A stretch of 64,000 nt of DNA from Dermabacteraceae bacterium TAE3-ERU5 (lineage in GTDB: Bacteria; Actinomycetota; Actinomycetes; Actinomycetales; Dermabacteraceae): the NCBI GenBank assembly GCA_019218375.1, contig JAHUUK010000009.1:1-64000 (forward strand), in the 5' to 3' direction. The position numbers were made by a program, and so were the translations under genes. The first letter of the stretch is position 1. Each line of letters opens with the position of its first letter. The notes under the pieces were generated by a model that did no database searches, had not been told where the DNA came from, and saw only the letters and a list, made by a program, of their open reading frames with translations. This document shows positions 8,909 to 17,071 of the stretch, piece after piece.

Positions 8909-8952
8909 ACAGGTGGGTGTGACTCCGGTACCGGAGCCACACCCACCTGTTT
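8909..8952 (+). terminator. Long palindromic terminator after the TipA-like pseudogene
   Basis: A near-perfect palindrome spans 8909-8950, with arms ACAGGTGGGTGTG and CACACCCACCTGT extended by CTCCG/CGGAG. It is followed by a modest T-containing tail. It lies between convergent transcription units. Confidence 0.7.
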
Positions 8953-8958
8953 CAGCTG

Positions 8959-9001
8959 TTTAGCCTGGCGCGCGGCGTTTATCGTGGCGCGCCAGGCTAA
9001 A
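8959..9001 (-). terminator. Second hairpin, downstream of metS
   Basis: The arms TTTAGCCTGGCGCG and CGCGCCAGGCTAAA form a strong stem immediately after metS on the minus strand. The U-run is short, so termination may be shared with the adjacent palindrome. Confidence 0.6.
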
Positions 9002-9003
9002 GG

Positions 9004-9135
9004 TTATTTCTCGTTTACCGCGAGCTCTCCGGCGGTTTCGTCGGGGTGCGTAGCCATCACTACGGCACCCGCAACTAAGCCGCCACCGACTACCCCGAGG
9101 TAGACGACCATCATGACGATTGCAGATAGAGACAT
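9004..9135 (-). CDS. metS: Methionine/alanine importer small subunit
   Basis: A 43-residue ORF encodes one transmembrane helix (IVMMVVYLGVVGGGLVAGAV) followed by a short charged tail ending VNEK. Size, topology and position directly after the large transporter gene match MetS. MetS is the small subunit of the actinobacterial MetPS sodium-coupled importer characterised in Corynebacterium. It has a ribosome binding site (AGGAGGAAAAG) before the ATG at 9135 and starts 16 bp after the metP stop. The corynebacterial MetS is somewhat longer. Confidence 0.82.
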   Translation of the reverse strand: MSLSAIVMMVVYLGVVGGGLVAGAVVMATHPDETAGELAVNEK

Positions 9136-9151
9136 GTCTTTTCCTCCTAGG

Positions 9152-10705
9152 TCAGTGCGCGCGGTTTTCTACCGGCGGGGTGTTTTCCTCGTTGCGGAAT
9201 TCCTCCGGCAGGGAGAAATCGGTGTCCTTATGCCAGGGCACGAACGTGAACACCAGCGCGGCGGTGTAGATCACCGCAGCCAGCACCCAGCCGTACGTTA
9301 GTAGCTGCGGCCCGGTGTAGCCCTCGTAAGGGCTGGCGAGGAGCTCTTTCACGTTGCCGAAGAAAGTAACCGCGAGAACCGCCGGGGTCAGCACGCCGAC
9401 GGCGGCCGTCCACCAGCCGCGGGTACGGATGGTCGAGCGGGCATCGAGGTGGCGGGAAAGCACCGGGAACATTTTCGCTCCCCAACCGACTACCACCAGC
9501 GTGAGCAGGGCGATCAACACAATGCCAAAGACGTTGATGAAGCGGTCCATGATGTCGAGCGTGGCCAGGCCCGTGGTGGTGGGCAGCAGCACCAGGGAGA
9601 ACAGCGCAGCGGTGGAGCCGACGACCACAACCGCCTTCTTCCTGCCCCACTTGAACTTGTCCATGCAGGCCGAGATCGGTACCTCGATGATGGAGAACAT
9701 GGAGGTGAAGCCCGCCAGGAAGAGCGAACCGAAGAACAGCACCCCGAAGAACGGGCCGCCCGCCATGGTGGAGATGATCTTGGGGAAGGCGATGAAGGCC
9801 AGGCCGATGCCGGAGGAGACGACGTCACCCACGGCCGCGCCGCTCTGCTGCGCCATGAAGCCGAGCGCGGAGAACACCGCGATGCCGGCCATTACCTCGA
9901 AGCAGGAATTCGCGAAAGCGACCGTCCAGGCGGTGGTGGTGATGTCGGTGCGCCGCTTCAGGTAGGAGGCCTGCGTCAGCATGATTCCAAAGCCGACGGC
10001 GAGCGAGTAGAAGATCTGGCCGTAGCCCGCCATCCACACCGTCGGGTCAAGCAGCGCCGACCAGTTGGGGGTAAACAACGCGTCCAAGCCTTGCGCGGCG
10101 CCCGGCAGGGTGAGCGCCCGCACCGTGATGATCAGGAACAGCACGACCAGCGCGGGCACCGCGTAGCGGGATACCGCCCCCACACCGTGTTCCACTCCGA
10201 GGGACATGACGAGGAGCAAAACCACCCAGAGGATGGCCAGCACCACGGTGAGGCCCGGGATGAAGGTTCCTGTGTGCACATGCGCGGTGTCGGCCTGCAG
10301 GAATTCCTGAGAGAAGAACTTATCGGGGTCGTCTCCCCAGGCCAGCGTTGCCGCGTAGTAGGTATAGAAAGCAGCCCAGGCCAGGATCGCCATGTAATAG
10401 ACGGCGATGAAGAACGTGATGAGCGTCTGCACCCAGCCGAACGGCTCCGCCCAGCGGCGTATCCGCGCGAAAGCAAGCGGCGGGGCGGCACGGAAACGGT
10501 GGCCGATCGCATAGTCGAAGAAGAGCATCGCCACGCCGCCGGTGACGAGGGCGATGACGTAGGGAATGAGGAACGAGCCGCCACCGTTTTGGTAGGCGAT
10601 GTAGGGGAACCTCCAGATGTTGCCTAGGCCGATAGCCGAGCCTATGGCGGCTGCCAAGAAGACGGTACGCGATGACCAGACTTCTCTGACGGGGGTGTTA
10701 GACAT
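9152..10705 (-). CDS. metP: Sodium-dependent methionine/alanine importer (NSS family)
   Basis: This 517-residue member of the neurotransmitter:sodium symporter family has about twelve transmembrane segments. The first carries the family signature AAIGSAIGLGNIWRFPYI, which forms the sodium and substrate site. Together with metS it should form the MetPS importer; methionine and alanine are the known substrates in Corynebacterium. The ATG at 10705 (MSNTPVREVW) is preferred because AGGAAGA lies 6 nt upstream. A longer frame reads into the leader terminator and is rejected. An upstream ORF and a terminator precede it. Confidence 0.88.
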   Translation of the reverse strand: MSNTPVREVWSSRTVFLAAAIGSAIGLGNIWRFPYIAYQNGGGSFLIPYVIALVTGGVAMLFFDYAIGHRFRAAPPLAFARIRRWAEPFGWVQTLITFFIAVYYMAILAWAAFYTYYAATLAWGDDPDKFFSQEFLQADTAHVHTGTFIPGLTVVLAILWVVLLLVMSLGVEHGVGAVSRYAVPALVVLFLIITVRALTLPGAAQGLDALFTPNWSALLDPTVWMAGYGQIFYSLAVGFGIMLTQASYLKRRTDITTTAWTVAFANSCFEVMAGIAVFSALGFMAQQSGAAVGDVVSSGIGLAFIAFPKIISTMAGGPFFGVLFFGSLFLAGFTSMFSIIEVPISACMDKFKWGRKKAVVVVGSTAALFSLVLLPTTTGLATLDIMDRFINVFGIVLIALLTLVVVGWGAKMFPVLSRHLDARSTIRTRGWWTAAVGVLTPAVLAVTFFGNVKELLASPYEGYTGPQLLTYGWVLAAVIYTAALVFTFVPWHKDTDFSLPEEFRNEENTPPVENRAH

Positions 10706-10742
10706 GGGAATTCTTCCTGGTCTTGTGGTGTGTTTGGGCAAA

Positions 10743-10775
10743 CAAAAAAACCCTTCACTGCTTTGCGTGAAGGGT
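10743..10775 (-). terminator. Intrinsic terminator in the metP leader (attenuator candidate)
   Basis: On the minus strand ACCCTTCAC / GTGAAGGGT (10775-10767 with 10758-10750) is followed by seven T residues. It sits about 40 nt before the metP start codon. A terminator inside a 5' leader suggests conditional read-through. Confidence 0.8.
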
Positions 10776-10821
10776 GGGTGCGCAAGACGGCGGCTACGCG
10801 GCTTCTCTAGCCTGCGCACCC
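10776..10821 (-). promoter_or_regulatory. Leader stem-loop before the metP terminator
   Basis: GGGTGCGCA (10821-10813) can pair over nine bases with TGCGCACCC (10784-10776), directly abutting the terminator. The 5' arm overlaps the end of the small upstream ORF, so a translating ribosome would block it. It does not resemble any SAM riboswitch that I recognise. Confidence 0.5.
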
Positions 10822-10848
10822 GTTCATAATCTCGACCATCTTGAACAT
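10807..10848 (-). CDS. Methionine-rich leader peptide upstream of metP (putative)
   Basis: A 13-codon ORF reads MFKMVEIMNGCAG and stops at TAG (10809-10807). Three of 13 residues are methionine. AGGAG lies upstream at 10862-10866, with a rather long 13-nt spacer. It is followed by a stem-loop and an intrinsic terminator in the leader of a methionine importer, the arrangement expected for a ribosome-sensing attenuator. Such a short ORF could arise by chance, so conservation in relatives is needed. Confidence 0.45.
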   Translation of the reverse strand: MFKMVEIMNGCAG

Positions 10849-10963
10849 ACTGACGATGATACTCCTGGTAGTGCAGAGAACAAGGGGAAAGTTAGAAATG
10901 TGAACAAATAAGTATCGAGGGGCGCAAGGAGTGCCGACCGAAACGACTCTGGAGGCCGCAGAG

Positions 10964-11771
10964 TTAGCTGCCGGCGTGTAGCGACACGCCCCTCTCGTGC
11001 GCCTTGCGGCGTTCTTCGCGCAGCTTTTCCTTTTCCCGACGGTTGCGGTCGGTCTTGATGCGCAGCACCGTGTACACGACGAAAATACCGGTGTAGAGGA
11101 CCAGCGAAAGGTAGGTGTCTACCAGGTAGGCGGGTTCTTTCTCTAGGTATTCACCGAATACCAGGATCCTGCGCACGAACACCAAAATCACGTTCGCGAA
11201 GAGGATGAAGTAGAACGCGTAGGACCACTTGTGCAGCTTCTGCCAGGCCGCCGCCTTCATCGAGAAACGAATCTTCTTGAAGGAGGTAATGAACAGCGGA
11301 ATACCGATCAGCAACAGAGCCAGGGAGGTGTAGAACAGGATTTCGTAGGGAAGTTCGAACTCGTCATCGCCGCCGTAGAAGTATCCCAGGCCATAAACCA
11401 TCAGGTGAGCAAAGGAGAAGATGCAGGCCAGGATCGATATTTCGCCGCGGATCGCGTAAAGCTGCTTGGTTACGGTGTTCCAGGGCTTGATCACCCCCTG
11501 GAACATAACGACGGTGAACAACACTAAACCTATCGAACCACTCGTGATCTGGTTATTGATCGTCAACCACCAAGAGTCGGTCAGATAGGTGTCGGTCAGT
11601 GTCCAGTAGGTTTCCATACCGATATTTAGGAAGCTGAAGACCGTCGCCCCCAAGCAGTACCAGACGGCGTGCGTACGGATGTTTTCCTGAGCAGGAAAAG
11701 CAGGGGAACTAGGCTGACGAAACCAAAATGATCTGGTTTTCCTTGTACAGGAATTTAAGAACGGTGAGCAC
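10964..11771 (-). pseudogene. Ferric reductase-like gene, second copy with disrupted N-terminus
   Basis: This is a paralogue of the gene at 7119-7928. From residue 90 or so to the end the two proteins are almost identical, but the first 90 codons are divergent. Two separate one-base deletions (near 11685 and 11726) break the frame: from the orthologous GTG at 11771 translation reaches TAG at 11709-11711 after 20 codons. A GTG at 11782 gives an open frame, but with an unrelated hydrophilic start (SPFLNSCTRKTRSFWFRQ) replacing the first membrane segment. It is probably nonfunctional or N-terminally altered. Confidence 0.8.
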
Positions 11772-11803
11772 CGTAGCCTCACATATATATCTAGTTGTTA
11801 GGT

Positions 11804-11822
11804 ACAGACAATGCTTACCTTA
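11804..11822. promoter_or_regulatory. Possible DtxR-type iron box upstream of the broken copy
   Basis: The right half, ATGCTTACCTTA, matches 9 of 12 bases of the DtxR half-site, and the position corresponds to the box upstream of the intact copy. The left half is poor. Confidence 0.25.
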
Positions 11823-11982
11823 CCCCTAAGTTTCAACATTCAACATAGATACACATAGTCAATTTAACGCACACTAATCCTTCCTAAACCCGCTGACACA
11901 CCAGGTGCACTAGGTTTCGGAATGAGAACGATTAATTCGACACGAAAGAACCTTATTACACATTCAAGGCGTAGGAAAAATT

Positions 11983-13077
11983 TTATCCAGTTTTACCTGC
12001 ATTGAATTTTAGCATAGAAAAGCATTTTTCAATTTTACTCGACCGGGGAGCGACAAAAAGAATTTCAACAACAGAAAACTTTCTCAGTGCCACAAAGAGA
12101 GAGCAAACGCCAATGCTAACACCTGAAATTAATACCCAATAGGCAGTCGGGGAAATTGCAATTCCGGGTAACTTGTGTATAAAAATATCCCCTACAAGCT
12201 GCTGCACTGGAAAATGCACTACATAAAATACTATTGAATTCTTTCCTGCCCATTTCAAGAACTTCATATCAAATCTTGAGGAAAGAAAATTGACCAGCCC
12301 AATAAGCCCCAAAATTCCAACCAAAACCATTAATATACGCAGGCCACTAAGGGTAAGATACACTCCCTTTATCCCTCCTCCCCACAGCGATGCGCCGACG
12401 AATGCCGTCATGGGAAGCAGCAGGAGGAAAACATTCGTCTCAAGAAGGCGCATAAATTTTTTCATGTGGACGCCGATAACATTGCCCACGCCAAAAAATA
12501 TTCCGAAAAATAACAGTGAAGTAAGCTGCGACTCAGTCCCGCCATTAAAATGAACAGATGCTTGCATTGCCGTAAAAAATATTATAGGAATAGCAGGAGA
12601 CGGAATGAACCTAAAAGTGGGTGCGATTATATACAGTACAAACAAAAAAGATAGGTACCAGAGGTAGGTAGTCATAATCCAGTTCTGATACTCAAACAAA
12701 CTAAGTATGCTACCTAGGTATAGAATCTGGTAGGCTTGCCACCCTAAGAAAGGCCAAAGTATCCCTCTAACCTTACCTTCATAATATCTTGCAAGGGGTT
12801 TTCTAAAAGAAGCCTGAAGTAGAATGCCCGATAAAAGCATTAAAGTCGGCATTCTATAAGACTGAAAGAATTCGTTAACCCATATTAGAGCATCAAATAG
12901 TGCGGATTCGGCATAGTTTATATTTTTGGCATCCGCGTATCTAACCGCCGCGGCGTAAGCATGGAACAAGACTACTAGTAGTATCGCCGACCCTCTTAGG
13001 ATATCCATCCATAAATAGCGATTTTTTTTTGAATCAGTATTAGAAAAACGGGAACTGGTGGGAGTGGTAGAACTCAA
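11983..13077 (-). CDS. Acyltransferase family 3 membrane protein, AT-rich
   Basis: This 364-residue polytopic protein has about ten hydrophobic segments and the family start YLWMDILRGSAILLVVLFHA, with the conserved Arg and His of acyltransferase 3 (OafA/NodX/YrhL-like) enzymes. These transfer O-acetyl or related groups to surface polysaccharides or other acceptors; the acceptor here is unknown. The gene is visibly AT-rich with A/T-ending codons, unlike its neighbours, pointing to horizontal acquisition. It lies just 3' of tRNA-Ala. No mobility gene accompanies it. Confidence 0.82.
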   Translation of the reverse strand: MSSTTPTSSRFSNTDSKKNRYLWMDILRGSAILLVVLFHAYAAAVRYADAKNINYAESALFDALIWVNEFFQSYRMPTLMLLSGILLQASFRKPLARYYEGKVRGILWPFLGWQAYQILYLGSILSLFEYQNWIMTTYLWYLSFLFVLYIIAPTFRFIPSPAIPIIFFTAMQASVHFNGGTESQLTSLLFFGIFFGVGNVIGVHMKKFMRLLETNVFLLLLPMTAFVGASLWGGGIKGVYLTLSGLRILMVLVGILGLIGLVNFLSSRFDMKFLKWAGKNSIVFYVVHFPVQQLVGDIFIHKLPGIAISPTAYWVLISGVSIGVCSLFVALRKFSVVEILFVAPRSSKIEKCFSMLKFNAGKTG

Positions 13078-13138
13078 TAGAGTCAGCCTTACTGGTAATC
13101 AAAAAAAATAGCACCCCAGAATGAGATGCCATTAATAG

Positions 13139-13211
13139 TGGAGCTAAGGGGAATCGAACCCCTGACCTCTTCCATGCCATGGAAGCGCGCTACCAACTGC
13201 GCCATAGCCCC
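13139..13211 (-). tRNA. tRNA-Ala (anticodon GGC)
   Basis: A full cloverleaf can be drawn on the minus strand: acceptor GGGGCTA/TAGCTCC with the G3-U70 pair diagnostic of alanine, and anticodon stem CTTCC/GGAAG enclosing GGC. The T loop TTCGATT is present. The 3' CCA is not encoded; A73 is followed by C and T. Confidence 0.95.
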
Positions 13212-13253
13212 GTGTCGTTTCTTGCCCGTTCCCGGGCCGACATGAATACTTTA

Positions 13254-13910
13254 CTACGCTTCGCCGCCACTGCCAAAACCGGGAGCGGTGTTATGTGACG
13301 ACAACCGCATTAGCCCTTCCTGGCCGTAGTCGCGCAGCGGTACGAGCGTGGAAAAGTGGCAGTTGTTCAGGCCTGCAATCCCGTTGAACGCCTCCGCGTC
13401 CAGACCCAGCAGTTCGCCTATCGCGAGGCGGGTGGCCGCGCCGTGGGAGACGATCATGGCGCACTCCCCCGCGTGCCTAGCCATGATTTCGCGGCAGGCC
13501 TGCGCGTAGCGCTCAGCCGTGGCGGTGCGCGATTCCAGGCCGATGGCAGGGTCTACCGATCCAGTGCCGCGCCAGGCGCGGGCGTCCTCGGGCCAGCCGG
13601 AGAAGATTTCTTCACCCGTCAGGCCCTCCCAGATGCCGAATCCTCGCTCTAGCAGGCGCTCATCAGTGCGCACCGCCAGCCCGAGCGCGTCCCCTACCGC
13701 CTGCGCGGTTTCCAAAGCGCGGCGCAGCGGCGAAGAGAACAGCGCCACCGGCCTCTCCGCGGCGGGAAGCGCCGCCACGGTGCGTGCAAGCGCACGCGCC
13801 TGCGCCCGGCCGGCTTCGTTCAGATCAATGTCGGTCTGCCCCTGTAGCCGCCCCGCACGGTTGTATTCGGTTTCGCCGTGCCGGGCCAGGATTAAGCGGG
13901 CGGCGCTCAC
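13254..13910 (-). CDS. Histidine phosphatase superfamily protein
   Basis: This 218-residue protein has the phosphoglycerate-mutase-like signature LILARHGETEYN (catalytic His about residue 11) and a second catalytic His in MIVSHGAATRL. The family covers mutases and phosphatases. Its conserved position after rsfS in actinobacteria has led to annotation as a phosphoglycerate mutase family or glucosyl-3-phosphoglycerate phosphatase-like protein; the substrate is unresolved. The GTG start overlaps the rsfS stop as GTGA, implying translational coupling. Confidence 0.82.
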   Translation of the reverse strand: MSAARLILARHGETEYNRAGRLQGQTDIDLNEAGRAQARALARTVAALPAAERPVALFSSPLRRALETAQAVGDALGLAVRTDERLLERGFGIWEGLTGEEIFSGWPEDARAWRGTGSVDPAIGLESRTATAERYAQACREIMARHAGECAMIVSHGAATRLAIGELLGLDAEAFNGIAGLNNCHFSTLVPLRDYGQEGLMRLSSHNTAPGFGSGGEA

Positions 13911-14290
13911 GAAGCGTCTGCGGTGCCCTCTGCGGGCAGGTCCAGTTCGATCTCGGGGCAGTCGCGCCACAGGCGCTCCAGTGCGTAGAACGCGCGGTCT
14001 TCCGCGTGCTGTACGTGCACCACGATCTCACCGAAGTCCAGCAGCACCCAGCGCGCGTCGCGTTCGCCCTCGCGGCGCAGCGGCTTAACCCGCAGCTTGA
14101 GCAGCGCCTCTTCAACCCCGTCCACGATCGCGGATACCTGGCGCTCGCTGCTTCCCGAGCAGACGACGAAAGCGTCGGTGATGACGAGCTGCTCGCTCAC
14201 GTCGAGGGCGATGATTTCTTCCGCCAGTTTTTCCGCGGCGGCACTAGCCGCTACGCGGGCAAGTTCGATGGCTTCTTTAGAGGCGCTCAC
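13907..14290 (-). CDS. rsfS: Ribosome silencing factor
   Basis: This 127-residue RsfS (Iojap/YbeB) protein binds ribosomal protein L14 and blocks joining of the 30S and 50S subunits during starvation. Recognisable motifs are ALDVSEQLVITDAFVVCSG and WVLLDFGEIVVHVQH. The start is GTG with AAGGAG upstream. It lies in the usual nadD-rsfS-phosphatase order, with an extra membrane protein gene in between. Confidence 0.95.
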   Translation of the reverse strand: MSASKEAIELARVAASAAAEKLAEEIIALDVSEQLVITDAFVVCSGSSERQVSAIVDGVEEALLKLRVKPLRREGERDARWVLLDFGEIVVHVQHAEDRAFYALERLWRDCPEIELDLPAEGTADAS

Positions 14291-14337
14291 AAGGCTCCTT
14301 AGCTAAGGGATGAAAAGTCTGAAAAATTGGTTCCGGC

Positions 14338-14895
14338 TCAGGCCAGGCCTGCGGGCCAGTTTCCGGGCAGCAGGGCGGCAGCCAGCGCCGCCGCCTCCGT
14401 CTTGCCGGAGGACAGCAGGCCGTTTACCAGCAGCGCCACCAGCACGATCAGCACCACGATGACCACTGCCCAGCTGATCCAGAACAGCGGGTTCTCGCCC
14501 AGGCGCGAACGGGTCTGCAGCACGGTGCCCTCGAAACGCGGGGCGGCCACGGGGGTAGGCGCTTCCTCGGCGGAAAGCTCGCCGAAGTCCTGATCGGCAG
14601 CCCCCGCGACTTCGGTACGCGCGTTTGCCTTGACCGGGGCTTCCGCCAGGGCCTGAGTTTCCTCATCACGCCCGACGAGGCGCTTGAGGCGCTTAAGCAG
14701 CGGACGCGGCTCGTCCTGCTGCGGCGGACGCACCGCGTGGCGGTAAGTCAGTGGCAGTTCGTCGCTCTGGTTTGCGGCGCGTCGGCGGCCCTTCACCGCC
14801 GGGCGCGTCGAAGCCTCCTCGACGCTGGCTGCTGCCCGCGCACGCCTACCGTGGCGGCGCGGCTTCTTTTCTACCGGGGCTTTAGGAGCGGACAT
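14338..14895 (-). CDS. Hypothetical single-pass membrane protein between nadD and rsfS
   Basis: This 185-residue protein begins [11 protein letters not shown] at 14895, overlapping the end of nadD by 14 bp. The first 140 residues are basic, then acidic and low-complexity ([15 protein letters not shown]), predicted disordered and cytoplasmic. One transmembrane helix follows ([20 protein letters not shown]) with a short external tail. No domain is recognised. In Streptomyces-like genomes this slot holds a LytR-type protein; no LytR catalytic domain is present here. Confidence 0.72.
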   Translation of the reverse strand: MSAPKAPVEKKPRRHGRRARAAASVEEASTRPAVKGRRRAANQSDELPLTYRHAVRPPQQDEPRPLLKRLKRLVGRDEETQALAEAPVKANARTEVAGAADQDFGELSAEEAPTPVAAPRFEGTVLQTRSRLGENPLFWISWAVVIVVLIVLVALLVNGLLSSGKTEAAALAAALLPGNWPAGLA

Positions 14896-15505
14896 CGTCC
14901 TCACTTCCCACATACAGAGCGTATTTGTTGATGTATTGCACTACCCCGTCGGGCACCAGGTACCAGACGGGCTGCCCGGCGCTGACTCTGCGCCGACAGT
15001 CGGTAGAGCTAATCGCCATGGCCGGAACCTCGATCAGGGTGACCGAATCTTCCGGAATTCCGGCGGTATCAAGTTCGTGGCCGGGCCGGGTGACCCCCAC
15101 GAAATGGGCGAGATCGAAGAGGCCGTCGGCGCTCTTCCAACTCACTATGTTGCGCAGCGCGTCGGCACCCGTGATGAAGAAAAGTTCCGCATCCGGGTAT
15201 TGCCGACGCAGGTCGCGCAGCGTGTCTATCGTGTAGGTGCTGCCGGGCCGTTCGATATCGACCCGGGAGACCGTAAAGCGAGGGTTGGCGGCGGTGGCAA
15301 CGACCGTCATCAGATAGCGGTGTTCCGCATCGGAGATCTTTCGCTCCGCCTTCTGCCAGGGCTGTCCGGTCGGTACGAAAATCACTTCGTCCAGAGCGAA
15401 CTTGCTCTGCACCTCGCTTGCCGCCACCAGGTGCCCGTGATGGATGGGATCGAAAGTCCCACCCATGACACCGATACGGCGGCGGGGAGAACTAGTGCTT
15501 GGCAT
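14882..15505 (-). CDS. nadD: Nicotinate-nucleotide adenylyltransferase
   Basis: The enzyme adenylates nicotinate mononucleotide to deamido-NAD in NAD synthesis. The 207-residue protein has the nucleotidyltransferase signature [15 protein letters not shown] (T/HxGH motif) near residues 12-26 and the [14 protein letters not shown] motif (ISSTxxR type) near the C-terminus. Its start overlaps the upstream small membrane protein gene by 14 bp and its end overlaps the next gene, so the group is one operon. Confidence 0.95.
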   Translation of the reverse strand: MPSTSSPRRRIGVMGGTFDPIHHGHLVAASEVQSKFALDEVIFVPTGQPWQKAERKISDAEHRYLMTVVATAANPRFTVSRVDIERPGSTYTIDTLRDLRRQYPDAELFFITGADALRNIVSWKSADGLFDLAHFVGVTRPGHELDTAGIPEDSVTLIEVPAMAISSTDCRRRVSAGQPVWYLVPDGVVQYINKYALYVGSEDDVRS

Positions 15506-15680
15506 CCGTCCCGCTCAGCGGCTTCTGGGCAGCGTCCTTATCGGTCATGCTGCTGAAAAGGAACGTGATTCCCAGCAGGGACATCAGGATGACGAACGTG
15601 GCCCCGGCTGCGTATAGGGGGTCAAGCCCTTCGGCGTGGTGCGCGGCGCCCTCAGCGAGCAGCACTACGTTGTCCAGCAT
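15492..15680 (-). CDS. Small hypothetical membrane protein
   Basis: This 62-residue protein has one clear transmembrane helix ([18 protein letters not shown]) and a charged C-terminal tail ([12 protein letters not shown]). The ATG at 15680 is preferred over one two codons upstream because GAAAGG then sits 7 nt before it. Small proteins like this are common between proA and nadD in actinobacteria; function unknown. Confidence 0.65.
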   Translation of the reverse strand: MLDNVVLLAEGAAHHAEGLDPLYAAGATFVILMSLLGITFLFSSMTDKDAAQKPLSGTDAKH

Positions 15681-15737
15681 TCGCATGCCTTTCTGGTTGG
15701 TATATCGCTAACTGTGCCATTCTGTCACAGGAACGGG

Positions 15738-17045
15738 CTAAGGCCGGGTATGACCCTCCCCAATCAACAACCATTTTGTGGTGGTCAACTCAGGCAGGCC
15801 CATCGGGCCGCGGGCGTGCAGCTTCTGGTTCGATATTCCGATCTCCGCGCCGAAACCGAATTCGCCGCCGTCCGAGAACCGGGTGGAGGCGTTGCACATC
15901 ACCACGGCGGCGTCTACCTCGCGCAGGAAATATTCCTGGCTGGGCAGGCTGGCGGTCAAAATCGCCTCCGTGTGGCCGGTCGAGTAGGCCCGGATGTGAG
16001 TGACCGCTTCCTGTACGTCGGCCACGATCTTCACCGCGAGGTCTAGGGACAGGTATTCGCTGGACCAGTCGGTTTCCTCGGCCGGAAGCACCCGCGCCCC
16101 GCAGTCGTTAAGCAAGGCGGCAGATTCCTCGTCGGCGTGCAGCGTCACATCGGCCGCGCCCAGCAGGCGGCCGCATTCGGGCAAGAAGTCGGCCGCCACG
16201 CTGCGGTGTACGAGCAGCGTCTCCGCCGCGTTGCAGGCACCGACCTTCTGCGTTTTAGCGTTCAACACGATTTCGTAGGCGGCCGACAGATCGGCGGATT
16301 CGTCCACGAAGATGTGGCAATTCCCCGTGCCCGTTTCTATGACGGGCACCTGGGCGTGTGTAACCACGTGGTTGATCAGCCCGGCCCCGCCGCGAGGAAT
16401 GGCCACGTCCACCAGCCCGCGTGCGGTAAGCAGCGCGGTGACCGCCTCACGACCGTAGCCGTCTACCCCGACCACCAGGTTTTCCGGCAGCCCCTGCGCC
16501 GCTAGGCAGGCTCGCAGGCACGCCACGATTCGTTCGTTGGTGTGCGCGGCGGCGGATCCGCCCCGCAACACCACGGCGTTACCGGATTTCAGGCAAAGCC
16601 CGGCGGCGTCAACGGTCACGTTGGGCCGCGCCTCATAGATCATGGCCACCACGCCCAGCGGCACCCGCACCTGGCTTAAACGCAGCCCGTTGGCGAGCAC
16701 TCCCCCGCGCGTGATCTCCCCCACCGGGTCCGGTAGCGCCGCCGTATCCCGCAGCTGGGCGGCGATAGCAGCCACCCGCTGGGTGTCTAGCCGTAGCCTA
16801 TCCAGCAGCCCCGGCGTCATTCCCGCTTCGCAGGCCGCGTCCAGATCCAGGGCGTTCGCTGCCACGATCGCTTCGCTGTCGGCCACCAGGGCATCGGCCA
16901 GCGTGTGTAGCAGGGCGTCTTTCTTTTCACGATTCAGCGCCGCCAGCGTGGGCTGGGCGCTGCGCGCCAGGCGGACGCGCTCGTGTACCAGGGCCGTAAC
17001 ATCGCTGGTGTCCCGCGTCGCGGGCTTTCGGGTAGCTTCGCTCAT
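15738..17045 (-). CDS. proA: Gamma-glutamyl phosphate reductase
   Basis: This NADPH-dependent enzyme of proline synthesis reduces glutamyl 5-phosphate to the semialdehyde. The 435-residue protein shows the aldehyde-dehydrogenase-like fold, with the catalytic Cys in TQKVGACNAAETLLVHR and the EARPNVTVDAAGLCLKSG motif. It follows proB. TAACAT sits exactly 6 nt before its ATG, so a separate leaderless transcript starting inside the proB-proA gap is likely in addition to read-through. Confidence 0.96.
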   Translation of the reverse strand: MSEATRKPATRDTSDVTALVHERVRLARSAQPTLAALNREKKDALLHTLADALVADSEAIVAANALDLDAACEAGMTPGLLDRLRLDTQRVAAIAAQLRDTAALPDPVGEITRGGVLANGLRLSQVRVPLGVVAMIYEARPNVTVDAAGLCLKSGNAVVLRGGSAAAHTNERIVACLRACLAAQGLPENLVVGVDGYGREAVTALLTARGLVDVAIPRGGAGLINHVVTHAQVPVIETGTGNCHIFVDESADLSAAYEIVLNAKTQKVGACNAAETLLVHRSVAADFLPECGRLLGAADVTLHADEESAALLNDCGARVLPAEETDWSSEYLSLDLAVKIVADVQEAVTHIRAYSTGHTEAILTASLPSQEYFLREVDAAVVMCNASTRFSDGGEFGFGAEIGISNQKLHARGPMGLPELTTTKWLLIGEGHTRP

Positions 17046-17051
17046 GTCCCG

Positions 17052-17057
17052 ATGTTA
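17052..17057 (-). promoter_or_regulatory. Putative -10 box of proA (leaderless)
   Basis: TAACAT on the minus strand is followed by six bases and the proA ATG, placing the start point at the A of the start codon. Confidence 0.45.
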
Positions 17058-17071
17058 CCGGGCCGGGCCGT

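Noticed and set aside
9449-10627. Plus-strand open frame opposite metP
   Set aside because: Arg/His/Asp-rich with no fold-like pattern, and the minus strand encodes an unmistakable transporter.
10743-10848. SAM riboswitch upstream of metP
   Set aside because: I see none of the conserved SAM-I, SAM-II or SAM-IV core sequences; the upstream ORF with a terminator explains the leader better.
11783-13211. Integrated element using tRNA-Ala as attachment site
   Set aside because: No integrase and no duplicate of the tRNA 3' end on the far side of the AT-rich gene.
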